Part shown: piece after piece, positions 8,501 through 17,698 of the stretch | Numbering within the stretch: the stretch's first letter is position 1 | Layout: every line of letters starts with the position of its first letter | Origin: JABDMD01 sp965203475 | GTDB taxonomy: Bacteria > Pseudomonadota > Gammaproteobacteria > UBA4575 | Direction: 5' to 3' | Assembly (NCBI GenBank): GCA_965203475.1 | Contig: OZ241890.1 | Location: 1,736,001 to 1,800,000 of the forward strand | Length of the DNA stretch: 64,000 nt | Translations under genes and position numbers: made by a program | The notes under the pieces: model-generated | Databases searched by the model: none | Seen by the model: only the letters and a program-made list of their open reading frames with translations | Told to the model about the DNA's origin: nothing

Positions 8501-11431
8501 ATCGGCTTCTGGGTGCCGTTGCGTTTTTAATTGTGTAAGTAGTTGTTCAAGTAAATTTGCAGAATTATCAATAAGCTCAAATAATTCTTCCGTGGCTTCA
8601 AATACATTATCAATAACTTTGTTTAGAATATTTTCAATTTGCCAAGAGAATTCACCAAAAATTTCAGCGCTAATTAATCGACCACTTCCTTTTAAGGTAT
8701 GGAAAGATCTACGCACAATGGTTAATGCATCTTTGTTATTAACGTCTTCTCTCCAAATGGATAAATTCAATGAAATTTTTTCAAGTTCTTCTGTTGCTTC
8801 TTCAAGAAAGATTTCCATTATTTCTTGATCAACAGCCTCTCTTAAGGCCATAAGCTGTTTTTGTTCGTCGTCATCATTTACTGTGATAGTAAAATTGATT
8901 GGAAGAATTTCGCTCGGTAATTCTTCTATAGAAGACTCTTCTACAAATACTGAGTCATCAACTGGCGGAACAAAAGCCTTATCACTTTCAACCAGACTAT
9001 TCACTTCTTCATTTACACTTTCTTGAATTTCGTCAAGATTAATTGAGGTATGTGTATCCTTTGTGTTTTCTTCAACCTGCTTATTTAAATCTAGATTTTT
9101 AATATCAGTATTCAGCTCTTGCTCAATATCTTCTAATTCAATTGAACTGGCCTCATCGGCATCGACTTCAATCACACCCACTTCTTGACCCGCAATTTCG
9201 AGCGCTTCTCGATCTTCTTTCTTAATACCTTCTGCTAAGGTATTTAGTTCTTCTTCTGCCTCACTAATACTGGTGGATTCGAGTTCAGCAATTTCTTGTG
9301 ACAGTTCGTATTCATCGAGCTCTGCACCCATTTCGGGAGTGAATAATGCGGTTGCATCTGCATCTTCTGTGATTTCTAACTCGGGCTCAAACATTGCGGT
9401 GGCTTCAGCTGAACTTGGTTCTGGCGCAGTAACCTCCTGCTTTTGTTCAACCGGAGGAATTTCAACTTCAGGTTCACTTACTTGAATTTCTTCTGGGGCT
9501 TGAATTTTCTCGACAGACTCAGGCTTCACCTCTTCAGAAGATGGAGACCCTTCTTCAAACAAACCCATATCTAACGGCTGATTTAGTGCTGTCGCACTGA
9601 AATCCTCCAGCTCCATTTCTTCTTCAGATAATGCCGGAGCGTCCGGTGGGGTTTCTTCAGAACTATTTGATTCAGTTATTTCAAATTTTTTTTTTGCGGA
9701 ATTTTCAGTTTCAAAATCTATAGTAGAACAATCTACAAGTTTTGATACATTATCTATGCCATATTTTAAAATTTCATTTGGACTTTCTTCTTCAGATATT
9801 ACAGCTTCTACATAGCATTCTATACTGGTAATGGTATCAGCAAATGCATCGAGCTTTTCTGGTTGAGAACTTAACTCTTCCGTTACTTGATTTCCGATTA
9901 AGTAGGCCTGCAAACTCTCAAGAATTTTTACAACATCTCCTAAATTTAGCACAGAAAGTGCGCCTGTAATTCTTCTAAAATGCTCCTGAATTTCTACTAA
10001 TTTTTCTGTATCTTCAGGGGTCGAAAGCAATATAGAAATTTTGTTTTTAGCTTCTTCTATTTCATCTAAAGCTTCAGAAAGTGTTTGTATCTGAACTTTT
10101 CTTAGTTGATTTGCTTTTTCAATTTTATCTTCATCTGTTTCATCATCACCAACTAGTTGCACAACTGGTTTATTAACAAGTCGATAATTAACAAAATTGT
10201 CTACAATAGTTTCAGCTTTAATTAAAGTCTCTGCTACTTGAACAAAATTACTATCTGCATGCTCGAGCTCTTCAGCAGATAGTCCTTTAAGCATTACTAC
10301 ATCACGCATAACTTCTTCGCGTGGTTCATCTAGACCTAGCATACTTAGGGTATCTGCAATTTTTTGCAGTTCTTCTGCCACACCGTTTACACTTTCAGGG
10401 GAGCGATTCTTACTATGCACATACAATTCGATTGAATCTTTCACATTGGCCATATCTTCGTTCAACGCCTGTGATACAGCGGACAATACATCCATATTAG
10501 GTCCAGCAATTCCTTCCCGCATATTTTCCAACACAGTTTGATCAGGAATCAATTCATCTAAACTGTAAGCATTCTTAACTTTGGTAACAATACGACCTTT
10601 CGGTTTAGAGATGCCAACGTAATACAATAAATTTTTAATTAAACTATTTGGAATCTTGCTTGAAAAATTTGCATCGTCCATTTCAATGAACTTTTTAATT
10701 TGCTGATCGACTTGCCCCAGCAAAGAAGCAAGACCAGTGCTTCTTTCTAATGAATGTATGGCAATTGCTTGAACAACTGCGCTGGTGATCCACCATAAAC
10801 GACGACCCGCAATATCTTTTGTGCACTGATGTAAACGAATTGCAACTTTGCACATTTTTCTGGCTGCATCGTCTAATTCCTTATTTTGTATTAGATTTAC
10901 AAGACCTAGCTGATAACCATAGCGAATTTTTTTAGCAAACTCTTGCGGCTGCATACCAATTTGAATTGGCACGTTTGGTACATCGATATCATCGAAATTG
11001 GGGAAAAACAGAAAGTGTTCAGATAACAACGGTGCTTCACGCACACCTCTTAAATCGTTCAACAATGGTAATAAGACAACTGGAACATCTTTATGGCCTG
11101 CTTGAACATATTCAAGATAATCCGACATTTGAATTATGCCACGGGACAAACACTCTAGAGCACTTTCAGCTTGTGAAATGGAATCATCAAGCAAACCTTT
11201 TACCACTTCTCCCATTTCACGAGCTAACACGGCAGCACCATTTATTTGCACTAACTGTAGCGTTCGCTCAACTTGAACTAGCGCTTGAGAAACTTCTTTG
11301 AGGATTTCTAAATCAGACTCATCTTCTGCATAGGCTTGCAGACGCTCTCGAGCATGATCAATAATACTGTCAACCTCGAGTTTAACTTTTTTTACAGCAG
11401 CTTTTTCTAAAGCCCGATTTCGCATTTCCAT
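5525..11431 (-). CDS. chpA: Hybrid chemotaxis kinase ChpA/PilL
   Basis: This 1968-residue hybrid kinase is the core of the twitching-motility chemosensory system. After a FimL/ChpA-like N-terminal part and an acidic, low-complexity linker (about 580-850) come three histidine phosphotransfer sites: FHTLKGSGR near 910, LHTLFGASR near 1059 and LHTLKGSAR near 1229. The dimerisation and kinase core follows, with LEHLLRNAISHGIE near 1560, then a CheW-type regulatory domain (about 1690-1810) and a receiver domain with phospho-acceptor LLDIEMPRMDG near 1899. The ATP-binding glycines (DDGAGI, GRGVGMDVV) are intact. Pseudomonas ChpA is longer and has more phosphotransfer sites. Confidence 0.93.
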   Translation of the reverse strand: MEMRNRALEKAAVKKVKLEVDSIIDHARERLQAYAEDESDLEILKEVSQALVQVERTLQLVQINGAAVLAREMGEVVKGLLDDSISQAESALECLSRGIIQMSDYLEYVQAGHKDVPVVLLPLLNDLRGVREAPLLSEHFLFFPNFDDIDVPNVPIQIGMQPQEFAKKIRYGYQLGLVNLIQNKELDDAARKMCKVAIRLHQCTKDIAGRRLWWITSAVVQAIAIHSLERSTGLASLLGQVDQQIKKFIEMDDANFSSKIPNSLIKNLLYYVGISKPKGRIVTKVKNAYSLDELIPDQTVLENMREGIAGPNMDVLSAVSQALNEDMANVKDSIELYVHSKNRSPESVNGVAEELQKIADTLSMLGLDEPREEVMRDVVMLKGLSAEELEHADSNFVQVAETLIKAETIVDNFVNYRLVNKPVVQLVGDDETDEDKIEKANQLRKVQIQTLSEALDEIEEAKNKISILLSTPEDTEKLVEIQEHFRRITGALSVLNLGDVVKILESLQAYLIGNQVTEELSSQPEKLDAFADTITSIECYVEAVISEEESPNEILKYGIDNVSKLVDCSTIDFETENSAKKKFEITESNSSEETPPDAPALSEEEMELEDFSATALNQPLDMGLFEEGSPSSEEVKPESVEKIQAPEEIQVSEPEVEIPPVEQKQEVTAPEPSSAEATAMFEPELEITEDADATALFTPEMGAELDEYELSQEIAELESTSISEAEEELNTLAEGIKKEDREALEIAGQEVGVIEVDADEASSIELEDIEQELNTDIKNLDLNKQVEENTKDTHTSINLDEIQESVNEEVNSLVESDKAFVPPVDDSVFVEESSIEELPSEILPINFTITVNDDDEQKQLMALREAVDQEIMEIFLEEATEELEKISLNLSIWREDVNNKDALTIVRRSFHTLKGSGRLISAEIFGEFSWQIENILNKVIDNVFEATEELFELIDNSANLLEQLLTQLKTQRHPEADLSSLYSVAQNYIKNRKEQNSKKTAEQESITDDSEEDDEFDSELHEIYLSEATQHIETLEAAVEKSCDTKRLKVNDDLIQALHTLFGASRTAHVDAIGKLAAALEQYFIECNVQGQKIEAEKFEAFESAVQIFRTVVTEYRDDARKAKLDNELLEKINQFKAVEIPVLKEEVSEQDSEHKIDAEDAAEKTVLESAIFAVPENIDLYEDKDAELVEIFLEEASDLLMTCNECLEKWISNKKDQDAIAEFQRQLHTLKGSARMAAYSNIGDFSHAVESIVIATSGGDIEANENTFSVIQRCLDTLNDMVDDAQAHQPVHPATKLLAELDALRGIITEVEPTGIQEQSLTQQELKVLTEIQETEKTEKEVVKIPVLRTVVGKDEPAKSQANIPAQQSVRLQSDILDNLVNNAGEVNIFQGRLEQVGNKYTVNIKELEQVVDRLRDQLRSLEIETETQILSQHAHESPDLEDFDPLELDRYSNIQQLSRSLAESVNDLLSIKEILSEQVRESDMLLAQQRRTSADLQEGLMRTRMVPFNQLVPRMQRIIRQTSRELNKEANLKVIGADTEIDSSILNRIVAPLEHLLRNAISHGIEEQGQRVHVNKAKEGEVSIQVKREGAEIIIKVTDDGAGIEPSKVKQKGLELGLISEDKELPDHELINLILTPGFSTAGTVSQVSGRGVGMDVVASELKQLGGSLQIDSALGQGTTFIIRIPITLAITQALLVRCGNDIFAVPLVNVEGVVRLSAHELKQKYAEKSASYHYADKEYRLNHLGSLLGVCSPQLDGADKMFPVLLVRSGDSRLAIHVESTLGNREIVIKPLASQLSRLPAVSGATILGDGEVVLILDMQGLIRLDSFEHLKSVAQSAEKSASGVLSTILVVDDSITIRKVTTRFLERNDYAVVTAKDGVDAMQKLQEFTPTLILLDIEMPRMDGYELATHVKNNARLQEIPIIMITSRTGEKHRQRALDIGVQKYLGKPYNEAELLENIKTVLH

Positions 11432-11477
11432 TATTTGATGAGTTTGTTAGATCGAGTTATGTGACTCAAATAAATTT

Positions 11478-12788
11478 TTAAGATGCTTTTTTGTTTTCAA
11501 TAATTGTATCTTCAATAGTTGAAGGCAGTTTGAAACCTGCAACTGATCGTTTTAATTCTTGACCAAGATTTTTAAGTTTGCTCACCCAGCTTGCTGTATT
11601 ACTTGCACTCTCAGATGCTTGCATTGTGATTTCTTGAATAACATTCATGGTGTCTGATACTTTGTTAGCAGACATGGTTTGTTTTTCAGTGGCATCAGTA
11701 ATGTTTTGAATTAATGCGGCTAAGTTGTCGGATACAGATTCAATTTCTGATAACGCTTCACCGGCATTCTCTGCTAGCCGTGCACCACTCACCACGTTGG
11801 TAGTACTTTGCTCCATAGAAATTACAGCTTCGTTAGTATCGCTTTGAATGGTTTTAACCAATGCTTCAATTTGTTTGGTCGCCGTACTCGCACGTTCAGC
11901 AAGCCGTTGCACTTCATCAGCTACCACTGCAAAACCTCGTCCGGCTTCACCGGCAGTAGATGCTTGAATTGCAGCATTCAATGCAAGAATGTTTGTTTGA
12001 TCAGCAATTTCATCAATTAGTCCAACAATATCTCCGATTTCTTGCGAGCTCTCACCCAAACGCTTAATTCGTTTTGATGTTTCCTGAATTTGTTCGCGAA
12101 TCGTTCCCATACCATCGATAGTACGACTCACTGCTTGCGCACCTTTATGTGCAATGTTTACTGACTGTTGCGCAACTTCGGCAGAACTCTTAGCGTGTCC
12201 CGCTACCTGTTCAATAGATTTGGCCATTTCAGAAACAGAAGAAGTCACATTTGCAATTTCTCTAGTTTGTTTTTCACTAGAGGTTGTTAATTTTTGGGTT
12301 GAGTCATGAGTTACATCTGCAGCTGATGCAACTTGCTTGGATGTTTTGTTAATCGTGTTTACAAGATTACGTAAAGCGTCAATAGAATAATTTACCGAAT
12401 CAGCAATAGCTCCGGTAATATCTTCTGTAACAGTGGTGTGCACCGTTAAATCGCCTTCTGCAAGGTTTGTCATTTCATCTAGCAGTAATAAAATGGCTTG
12501 TTGGTTTCTACGATTTTGCTCGTCCACTGCAGTTAACTGTTGACTGACCTTACTACCCCATTTATTCGCAAAGAAAAGAAGTAATGAAACTAATCCCATT
12601 CCAACCGCAAACATCACAATTGAAAACATTTGATTAGATGTAGAAAAACCAAATTGTTTTCCTAAATCGAATGCAAATACTGCCAATACGCACATGATCA
12701 TAATTGACAGCACTGATAATAACGTTAGAGTGGACTTGCTAGCTGAGCTGTCTTTATCGGCTCGTGCAATTGATTTGGGTAAGGCCAT
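11478..12788 (-). CDS. pilJ: Methyl-accepting chemoreceptor PilJ-like
   Basis: The chemoreceptor of the Pil-Chp system, 436 residues. Two transmembrane segments lie close together near residues 20-40 and 55-75 with only a short loop between them. A HAMP-like linker and the methyl-accepting signalling domain follow, whose tip reads DEIADQTNILALNAAIQAS...GEAGRGFAVVADEVQRLAERA. The usual large periplasmic sensor region of PilJ is missing. The ATG at 12788 was chosen because AGGAAAAG precedes it; the longer reading from 12860 adds an unlikely leader. Confidence 0.88.
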   Translation of the reverse strand: MALPKSIARADKDSSASKSTLTLLSVLSIMIMCVLAVFAFDLGKQFGFSTSNQMFSIVMFAVGMGLVSLLLFFANKWGSKVSQQLTAVDEQNRRNQQAILLLLDEMTNLAEGDLTVHTTVTEDITGAIADSVNYSIDALRNLVNTINKTSKQVASAADVTHDSTQKLTTSSEKQTREIANVTSSVSEMAKSIEQVAGHAKSSAEVAQQSVNIAHKGAQAVSRTIDGMGTIREQIQETSKRIKRLGESSQEIGDIVGLIDEIADQTNILALNAAIQASTAGEAGRGFAVVADEVQRLAERASTATKQIEALVKTIQSDTNEAVISMEQSTTNVVSGARLAENAGEALSEIESVSDNLAALIQNITDATEKQTMSANKVSDTMNVIQEITMQASESASNTASWVSKLKNLGQELKRSVAGFKLPSTIEDTIIENKKAS

Positions 12789-13098
12789 ATTTATACTTTT
12801 CCTGAAAAATAAAATTCCATCCGTGTAATTATTTTGGGATTCTGTGGCACTCCCCAACAATGGCTAGAAACCACAAAATACGCACCAAAAATCAATAATT
12901 TCGAGTCACTAATGATACGGGTGAACAGGCCAAATCACGGTATTGCTGTGTCGTGAAAACACTTCTCTTTATCGGCTCAAATGGAGCCTTTTGGAACACA
13001 GTCGGCATTTATGCCAGATAGGAAGACTAATCTTTGCTATAGCCGGCAGAATAACTATCAGCCAATAATTAACACAAATTAATTTAAGGAAACGCTGT
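12789..13098. other. Gap between pilI and pilJ
   Basis: About 310 bases without coding character lie inside the chemosensory operon. The only structure I see is a 5-bp hairpin, GGCTC-AAATG-GAGCC, at 12974-12988. It is followed by TTTT on the plus strand but has no U tract in the direction of the operon. The gap is long enough for a separate pilJ promoter. Confidence 0.4.
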
Positions 13099-13656
13099 TT
13101 AGACTGGCTTTATCAAACGGTTAAATTTTTCGTCCTGCAACAAACTTTGAATGGACAATTCCGCAAACCATTCATCTCCTAAAGAATAAAACGCTGATAT
13201 ATGATCAACAAATTCAGGATTGAATGTTTCTGGAACTTGGTCAGTTCCTTCTTCGATATTAAATGACTTCATACCAATGATGGATTCGATGATTAGCCCG
13301 TAAAAATTCGAATCGTTTTTTACTAGCAATGCACGATTTTGGCGCATTTCATCTTTTGAAACGGTTCCGAAAATAAATTGGCTCATATCAAGCAAAGTGA
13401 TTAAGTTGCCACGAATGTTTGCAATTCCCCGAAGCCAGTTTGGAGAACGTGGCACATCGGAATAATTGGTAATGGTTATTACTTCGTGAACTTCAGCAAT
13501 GGGAATAATGTATTGATGAGATCCTAATTTGAAAGCTAATCCATGCGAAAAACTTGCATCTGTTTCTTGCTGAATTAAGCCCCCCTGAATTTCAACACAC
13601 TTTCGATCAACAGCCATCAAATATTCAAATGGTGTTAACTCCTGACTAGCAGACAT
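13099..13656 (-). CDS. pilI: CheW-type adaptor PilI
   Basis: A 185-residue CheW-domain adaptor expected to link PilJ to ChpA. The domain shows IIPIAEVHEVI near residue 50, then WLRGIANIRGNLITLLDM near residue 80, the typical CheW core. It follows pilH by about 20 bases and precedes pilJ, exactly as in the Pseudomonas pilGHIJ cluster. No unusual features. Confidence 0.88.
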   Translation of the reverse strand: MSASQELTPFEYLMAVDRKCVEIQGGLIQQETDASFSHGLAFKLGSHQYIIPIAEVHEVITITNYSDVPRSPNWLRGIANIRGNLITLLDMSQFIFGTVSKDEMRQNRALLVKNDSNFYGLIIESIIGMKSFNIEEGTDQVPETFNPEFVDHISAFYSLGDEWFAELSIQSLLQDEKFNRLIKPV

Positions 13657-13678
13657 GTTGGGATTTGTAACGCTGCAG

Positions 13679-14044
13679 TTAAGCAGCTAGAAATGATTTA
13701 ATTGAGTTTACAAGCATATCTGAATCAACTGGTTTTACTAAATAGCCTTTGGCACCTTGTCTGGTAGCCCAAACTTTGTCGGTCTGTTGGCTTTTAGTAG
13801 AAACCATCACTACTGGAATGTTTGAAGTCTCCGGAGTAGTAGTAATTTTTCGTGTTGCCTGAAAACCATTCATACCCGGCATAACAATGTCCATTAAAAT
13901 TAAATCTGGATGAATTGTTTTTGCAGCTTCAACGCCTTGTTCACCGCTATCCGCAGTCGATACTTCATAGCCTGTTTTCTTCAAGGTTTTAGAAATAAAG
14001 TGACGCTCAGTAGCCGAATCGTCAACAACGAGAATGTGAGCCAT
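13679..14044 (-). CDS. pilH: Response regulator PilH
   Basis: A single-domain receiver protein of 121 residues with acidic pocket VVDDS, phospho-acceptor Asp in LILMDIVMPGMNG, conserved Thr/Ser in VMVSTKSQ and Lys in LVKPVD. PilH-type regulators act with PilG downstream of ChpA to control pilus extension and retraction or act as a phosphate sink. It lies two bases downstream of pilG, so the two are translationally close. Confidence 0.92.
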   Translation of the reverse strand: MAHILVVDDSATERHFISKTLKKTGYEVSTADSGEQGVEAAKTIHPDLILMDIVMPGMNGFQATRKITTTPETSNIPVVMVSTKSQQTDKVWATRQGAKGYLVKPVDSDMLVNSIKSFLAA

Positions 14045-14046
14045 GG

Positions 14047-14466
14047 TTATTGCTTATGCTCGTTAATAACACCGAGCAAATCATCCTTGGTAAAAGGTTT
14101 GGTTATATATTTTTCAGAACCTACAATTTTTCCTCTTGCTTTATCAAATATACTGTCTTTACTAGACAACATTACAACCGGTGTAGATTTAAATGATCGA
14201 TTATTCTTAATTAGTGCACAGGTCTGATAGCCATCTAATCGTGGCATCATAATGTCAATAAAAATTAGATTGGGTCGATGTTCTGCAATCATCGCGAGCG
14301 CTTCAAATCCATCATTAGCTGTGATCACTTCACAACCTTCTTTGGTTAATAATGATTCAGCAGACTTTCGTATCGTCTTACTGTCATCAATAACCATAAT
14401 TTTCAGCGCGCCATTTGCAGCACCATTTACACTGGATTCATCAAGCGCTAAACCGCTGTCTTGCAT
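14047..14466 (-). CDS. pilG: Response regulator PilG
   Basis: A 139-residue stand-alone receiver with an N-terminal extension of about 20 residues. It has acidic pocket VIDDSKTIRKS, phospho-acceptor Asp in LIFIDIMMPRLDG and Lys in YITKPFTKDD. It is the first gene of the chemosensory operon. The 177-base region to gshB, which is divergent, must contain the operon promoter. Confidence 0.92.
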   Translation of the reverse strand: MQDSGLALDESSVNGAANGALKIMVIDDSKTIRKSAESLLTKEGCEVITANDGFEALAMIAEHRPNLIFIDIMMPRLDGYQTCALIKNNRSFKSTPVVMLSSKDSIFDKARGKIVGSEKYITKPFTKDDLLGVINEHKQ

Positions 14467-14643
14467 AGTGAGTTCCTAGATCCTTTGTTTGTAAAGCAAT
14501 TGATTATTCGTTCGTTTTGCTACACCCTAATATTCAGGTTTTGGCTGCAGGTGCAACAAGCGTCATGTAACCATGCCAGCTATAGATATTAGGACAACCT
14601 GCTTCCGATATATGTGGTGTAATCCCAGACAAGGTAGACTGAA

Positions 14644-15591
14644 ATGAGCATTAAATTAGCCGTAATTATGGACCCCATTGAGGGTATAAACATAAGTAAA
14701 GACAGTACTTTTGCTATGCTATTAGAGGCTCAAAATCGCGGCTATGAAATTCATTATTTGCAGCTTTCCGACATGTTTTTACAAGCTGACAAAATCATGG
14801 CTCAAACAAGCATACTTTCAGTACGAGACGACTCAAATCTGTGGTTCGAGAGCCATGATGATGCTGTACGGAATCTCCGTGAAATGGATGTTTTATTAAT
14901 GCGCAAGGATCCGCCATTTAATATGCAATATATTTATGCCACCTACATATTAGAGCAACTGCATAAACAAGGAACCCTGGTCGTCAATTACCCTGCCAGC
15001 TTGCGAAATGCGAACGAGAAATTATTTGCACAACAGTTTCCACAATGCACGCCCCCTTCTATCGTGACCCAAAATGAAAATTACCTTAATGATTTTATCG
15101 ATCAGCAAAAAGATATAGTCGTGAAGCCATTAGATGGGATGGCAGGAGACTCTATTTTTAGAATTCAACAAAAAGATTCAAATCGAAATGTAATATTGGA
15201 AACTATTACCCAGCTTGGTAAACGCACCGTAATTGCTCAAAAATTTATCCCCGAATACACACAAGGTGACAAAAGAATTTTGGTTATCAATGGCACACCA
15301 ATACCCTATGCCTTAGTACGAATTCCATCCTCAGGTGAATTACGCGCAAATCTTGCTAAAGGCGGTAGCGCTGAAGGAGCAGAACTGAGTGAACGTGATC
15401 TTTGGATTTGTGAACAGATTCAGTCAACACTAATCGACATGCAACTTGATTTTGTAGGCATTGATGTGATTGGAGATTATTTGACAGAAATTAATATCAC
15501 AAGCCCAACTGGAATACGCGAACTCGATAAAATGTTTAACTTAAATATATGTGCCACATTATTTGATGGAATCGAATCTAAACTTGCTTAA
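14644..15591 (+). CDS. gshB: Glutathione synthetase
   Basis: GshB joins gamma-glutamylcysteine and glycine with ATP to make glutathione. The 315-residue ATP-grasp protein starts with the conserved LAVIMDPIEGI and has LLMRKDPPFNMQYIY near residue 94, the ATP-grasp segment VKPLDGMAGDSIFR near residue 160 and the metal-binding ENITSPTG equivalent, here EINITSPTG, near the end. AAGGTAG before the ATG serves as ribosome site. Position between pilG and tonB is conserved in Pseudomonas. Confidence 0.96.
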   Translation: MSIKLAVIMDPIEGINISKDSTFAMLLEAQNRGYEIHYLQLSDMFLQADKIMAQTSILSVRDDSNLWFESHDDAVRNLREMDVLLMRKDPPFNMQYIYATYILEQLHKQGTLVVNYPASLRNANEKLFAQQFPQCTPPSIVTQNENYLNDFIDQQKDIVVKPLDGMAGDSIFRIQQKDSNRNVILETITQLGKRTVIAQKFIPEYTQGDKRILVINGTPIPYALVRIPSSGELRANLAKGGSAEGAELSERDLWICEQIQSTLIDMQLDFVGIDVIGDYLTEINITSPTGIRELDKMFNLNICATLFDGIESKLA

Positions 15592-15722
15592 AAATACTTC
15601 AGACTTTATTAATTCATTAAAGGTCTAAGCCAACAGATAATATATAAGTTGACCCCATGGCATTTGCTTTATATCAAAGTACAATCATTCACGTTTATGA
15701 CTAATCGCGAGATTTTCTATAT

Positions 15723-16616
15723 ATGGCTGCAGTAGCCAATTCGGTACAAGTTACTGCATCGGATCGACTCGGATTCAGTATTTTTATTGCTGCAATTCTG
15801 CATGCCATGATTATTTTAGGTTTAGGGTTTGGTGTGCATCTTGGACGTGAAGCAAATTTACCTTCTATGCTTGAAGTCACGATGGTGTTAACTAAAACTC
15901 ACGCAACACCCGATGATGCCAAACATATTGCAAGCGAAAATCAACTCGCAAGTGGAAGTTCAGATTTAGAAAATCAACCATCGGCACCCTTTACAGGAGC
16001 ACAATTAATTGAAACCAATGGAATTGCGCCGATAGAAATGAGTCCAAGCAAGCCCGAAGCTAAAGTTGAACAACAAAAGCAGGACGTAGCATTGATTCAA
16101 CAATTTTCTGACATAAAAACTGTCGATCAAGAACTAAAACAAGAACAGGAAAAAACTACTTCTAAAAGTTCTAATGCACAAATCTCTGAACAACAAATGG
16201 AATTAGCAAAACTAGTAGCAGAACTTCGCACAGAAGAAGAAGAATATGCTAAACGCCCAAGAATTAATTATATAGACACCATCAGCGCTAAAACTGCTAC
16301 AGAGGCGGCCTATGTTCGCGAGTGGGTAGATAAAGTAGAACGTGTTGGAAACTTGAATTACCCTGAAGAAATTAAGAAATCTAAATTAAGCGGAACTTTA
16401 ATCTTAAGTGTGCTGATTAACCATGATGGAAATGTGGTACAGATGGAAATTCAATCTTCAGCAGGTAAATCATTACTTGACGAATCTGCAAAACGCATTG
16501 TTTATATGGCAACGCCCTTTAAAACATTTCCAAAAGAAATGTATGATAAATATGATCAATTAATGATTACTCGAACCTGGCTATTTGGAAAAAATAATAA
16601 ATTAGTTACAGAATAA
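15723..16616 (+). CDS. TonB-family energy-transducing protein
   Basis: A 297-residue protein with a single N-terminal membrane anchor near residues 18-40, a Gln/Glu/Lys-rich periplasmic linker, and a C-terminal TonB domain beginning around residue 200 (GTLILSVLINHDGNVVQMEI, then SAGKSLLDESAKRIV). It matches TonB3 of Pseudomonas in position between gshB and algH; there TonB3 affects twitching motility. No exbB or exbD is beside it, so it must borrow a motor complex from elsewhere. Confidence 0.85.
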   Translation: MAAVANSVQVTASDRLGFSIFIAAILHAMIILGLGFGVHLGREANLPSMLEVTMVLTKTHATPDDAKHIASENQLASGSSDLENQPSAPFTGAQLIETNGIAPIEMSPSKPEAKVEQQKQDVALIQQFSDIKTVDQELKQEQEKTTSKSSNAQISEQQMELAKLVAELRTEEEEYAKRPRINYIDTISAKTATEAAYVREWVDKVERVGNLNYPEEIKKSKLSGTLILSVLINHDGNVVQMEIQSSAGKSLLDESAKRIVYMATPFKTFPKEMYDKYDQLMITRTWLFGKNNKLVTE

Positions 16617-16630
16617 AAAAACTCACACAC

Positions 16631-17188
16631 ATGGCAGAGAATTTGACCAAACAATTATTAATTGCAATGCCATCATTGCAAGATTTTAATTTTGCTCGCA
16701 CGGTTACTTTAATTTGTGAACACAACCAGTTTGGCGCCATGGGCATTGTTATCAATCAGCCAACTACTATGCTTGTGAGTGAATTACTTGACCAGTTGAA
16801 CGTTAATGAAAATGATGCAGAACCTTCACAATGTCCTGTATATGCGGGTGGACCTGTACAAATGGACCGCGGATTTGTATTACACGACTCTGATCAACAA
16901 TGGGAATCAACGCATATTATTGATAACGATTTAAAGCTTACCACTTCAGAAGATATTTTAATTGACATTGCAAAGGGTAAAGGACCAAAAAAATCAATAG
17001 TAGCACTTGGCTACGCAGGTTGGGGCGCAGGACAACTCGAACAAGAACTTGCAGACAACGCATGGTTAACGGTGCCCTACACTTCTGAAATTGTTTTCGA
17101 CAAACCGGTTGAAGAACGCTGGAAAACTGCAGCAAATAAACTCGGAATTGATTTACATCTCATCTCCAATCAAGCCGGACATGCCTAA
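16631..17188 (+). CDS. algH: YqgE/AlgH family protein
   Basis: A 185-residue member of the YqgE/AlgH family, starting MAENLTKQLLIAMPSLQD and containing GAMGIVINQP near residue 37, PVYAGGPVQMDRGFVLH near residue 75 and LGYAGWGAGQLEQEL near residue 122, all family signatures. In Pseudomonas AlgH was linked to alginate regulation, but the biochemical role is not settled. It lies next to ruvX, a pairing conserved across gammaproteobacteria. Confidence 0.92.
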   Translation: MAENLTKQLLIAMPSLQDFNFARTVTLICEHNQFGAMGIVINQPTTMLVSELLDQLNVNENDAEPSQCPVYAGGPVQMDRGFVLHDSDQQWESTHIIDNDLKLTTSEDILIDIAKGKGPKKSIVALGYAGWGAGQLEQELADNAWLTVPYTSEIVFDKPVEERWKTAANKLGIDLHLISNQAGHA

Positions 17189-17263
17189 AAAAGGGCATTC
17201 CAACCTATTAACCAATAATATTCTGTCATTCCTGCCAACAATGGATATGGCACAATTACACCC

Positions 17264-17698
17264 ATGTCTAGTGTAATTGCTTTCGATTATGGCGAGCGCA
17301 GAATAGGCATTGCAGTTGGTACATTGGAGGTGGGTATAGCAACTCCTCTTACAACAATAAATGTTACCGCCACCGGCATTCCATGGGATGAGATCAGCGC
17401 AGTTATTCAGGAATGGCAACCTCAAAAATTAGTTCTTGGTTTTGTGCAACATCAAACTCAGCACAACAACCTTCTCCAAAAACAAATTAAAAAATTCTCA
17501 CATGAATTAATAAAGCGTTTTAAGCGACCTATCGAATGGGTAGATGAAGCCTATACTTCGGAAAGTGCATATAAAATGCTTAAAGAAATTCGAAGCAAAG
17601 GTGAGCGAAAAAAAATAAATAGACAAGACATTGATAAAGCAGCAGCTGCTATTATTTTAGAATCCTGGTTCGAAATGCAGGCAGACCAATCACAATGA
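17264..17698 (+). CDS. ruvX: Pre-16S rRNA nuclease YqgF/RuvX
   Basis: A 144-residue RNase H-fold protein with the N-terminal motif FDYGERRIGIAVG, LVLGF in the central strand and the closing DIDKAAAAIIL, which gives the last conserved acidic residue. The family matures the 5' end of 16S rRNA and was earlier proposed to be a Holliday-junction resolvase. Its stop codon overlaps the start of pyrR by four bases, indicating translational coupling. Confidence 0.93.
   Translation: MSSVIAFDYGERRIGIAVGTLEVGIATPLTTINVTATGIPWDEISAVIQEWQPQKLVLGFVQHQTQHNNLLQKQIKKFSHELIKRFKRPIEWVDEAYTSESAYKMLKEIRSKGERKKINRQDIDKAAAAIILESWFEMQADQSQ

Noticed and set aside
12974..12988. Terminator between pilI and pilJ
   Set aside because: The small hairpin lacks a U tract in the direction of the operon.
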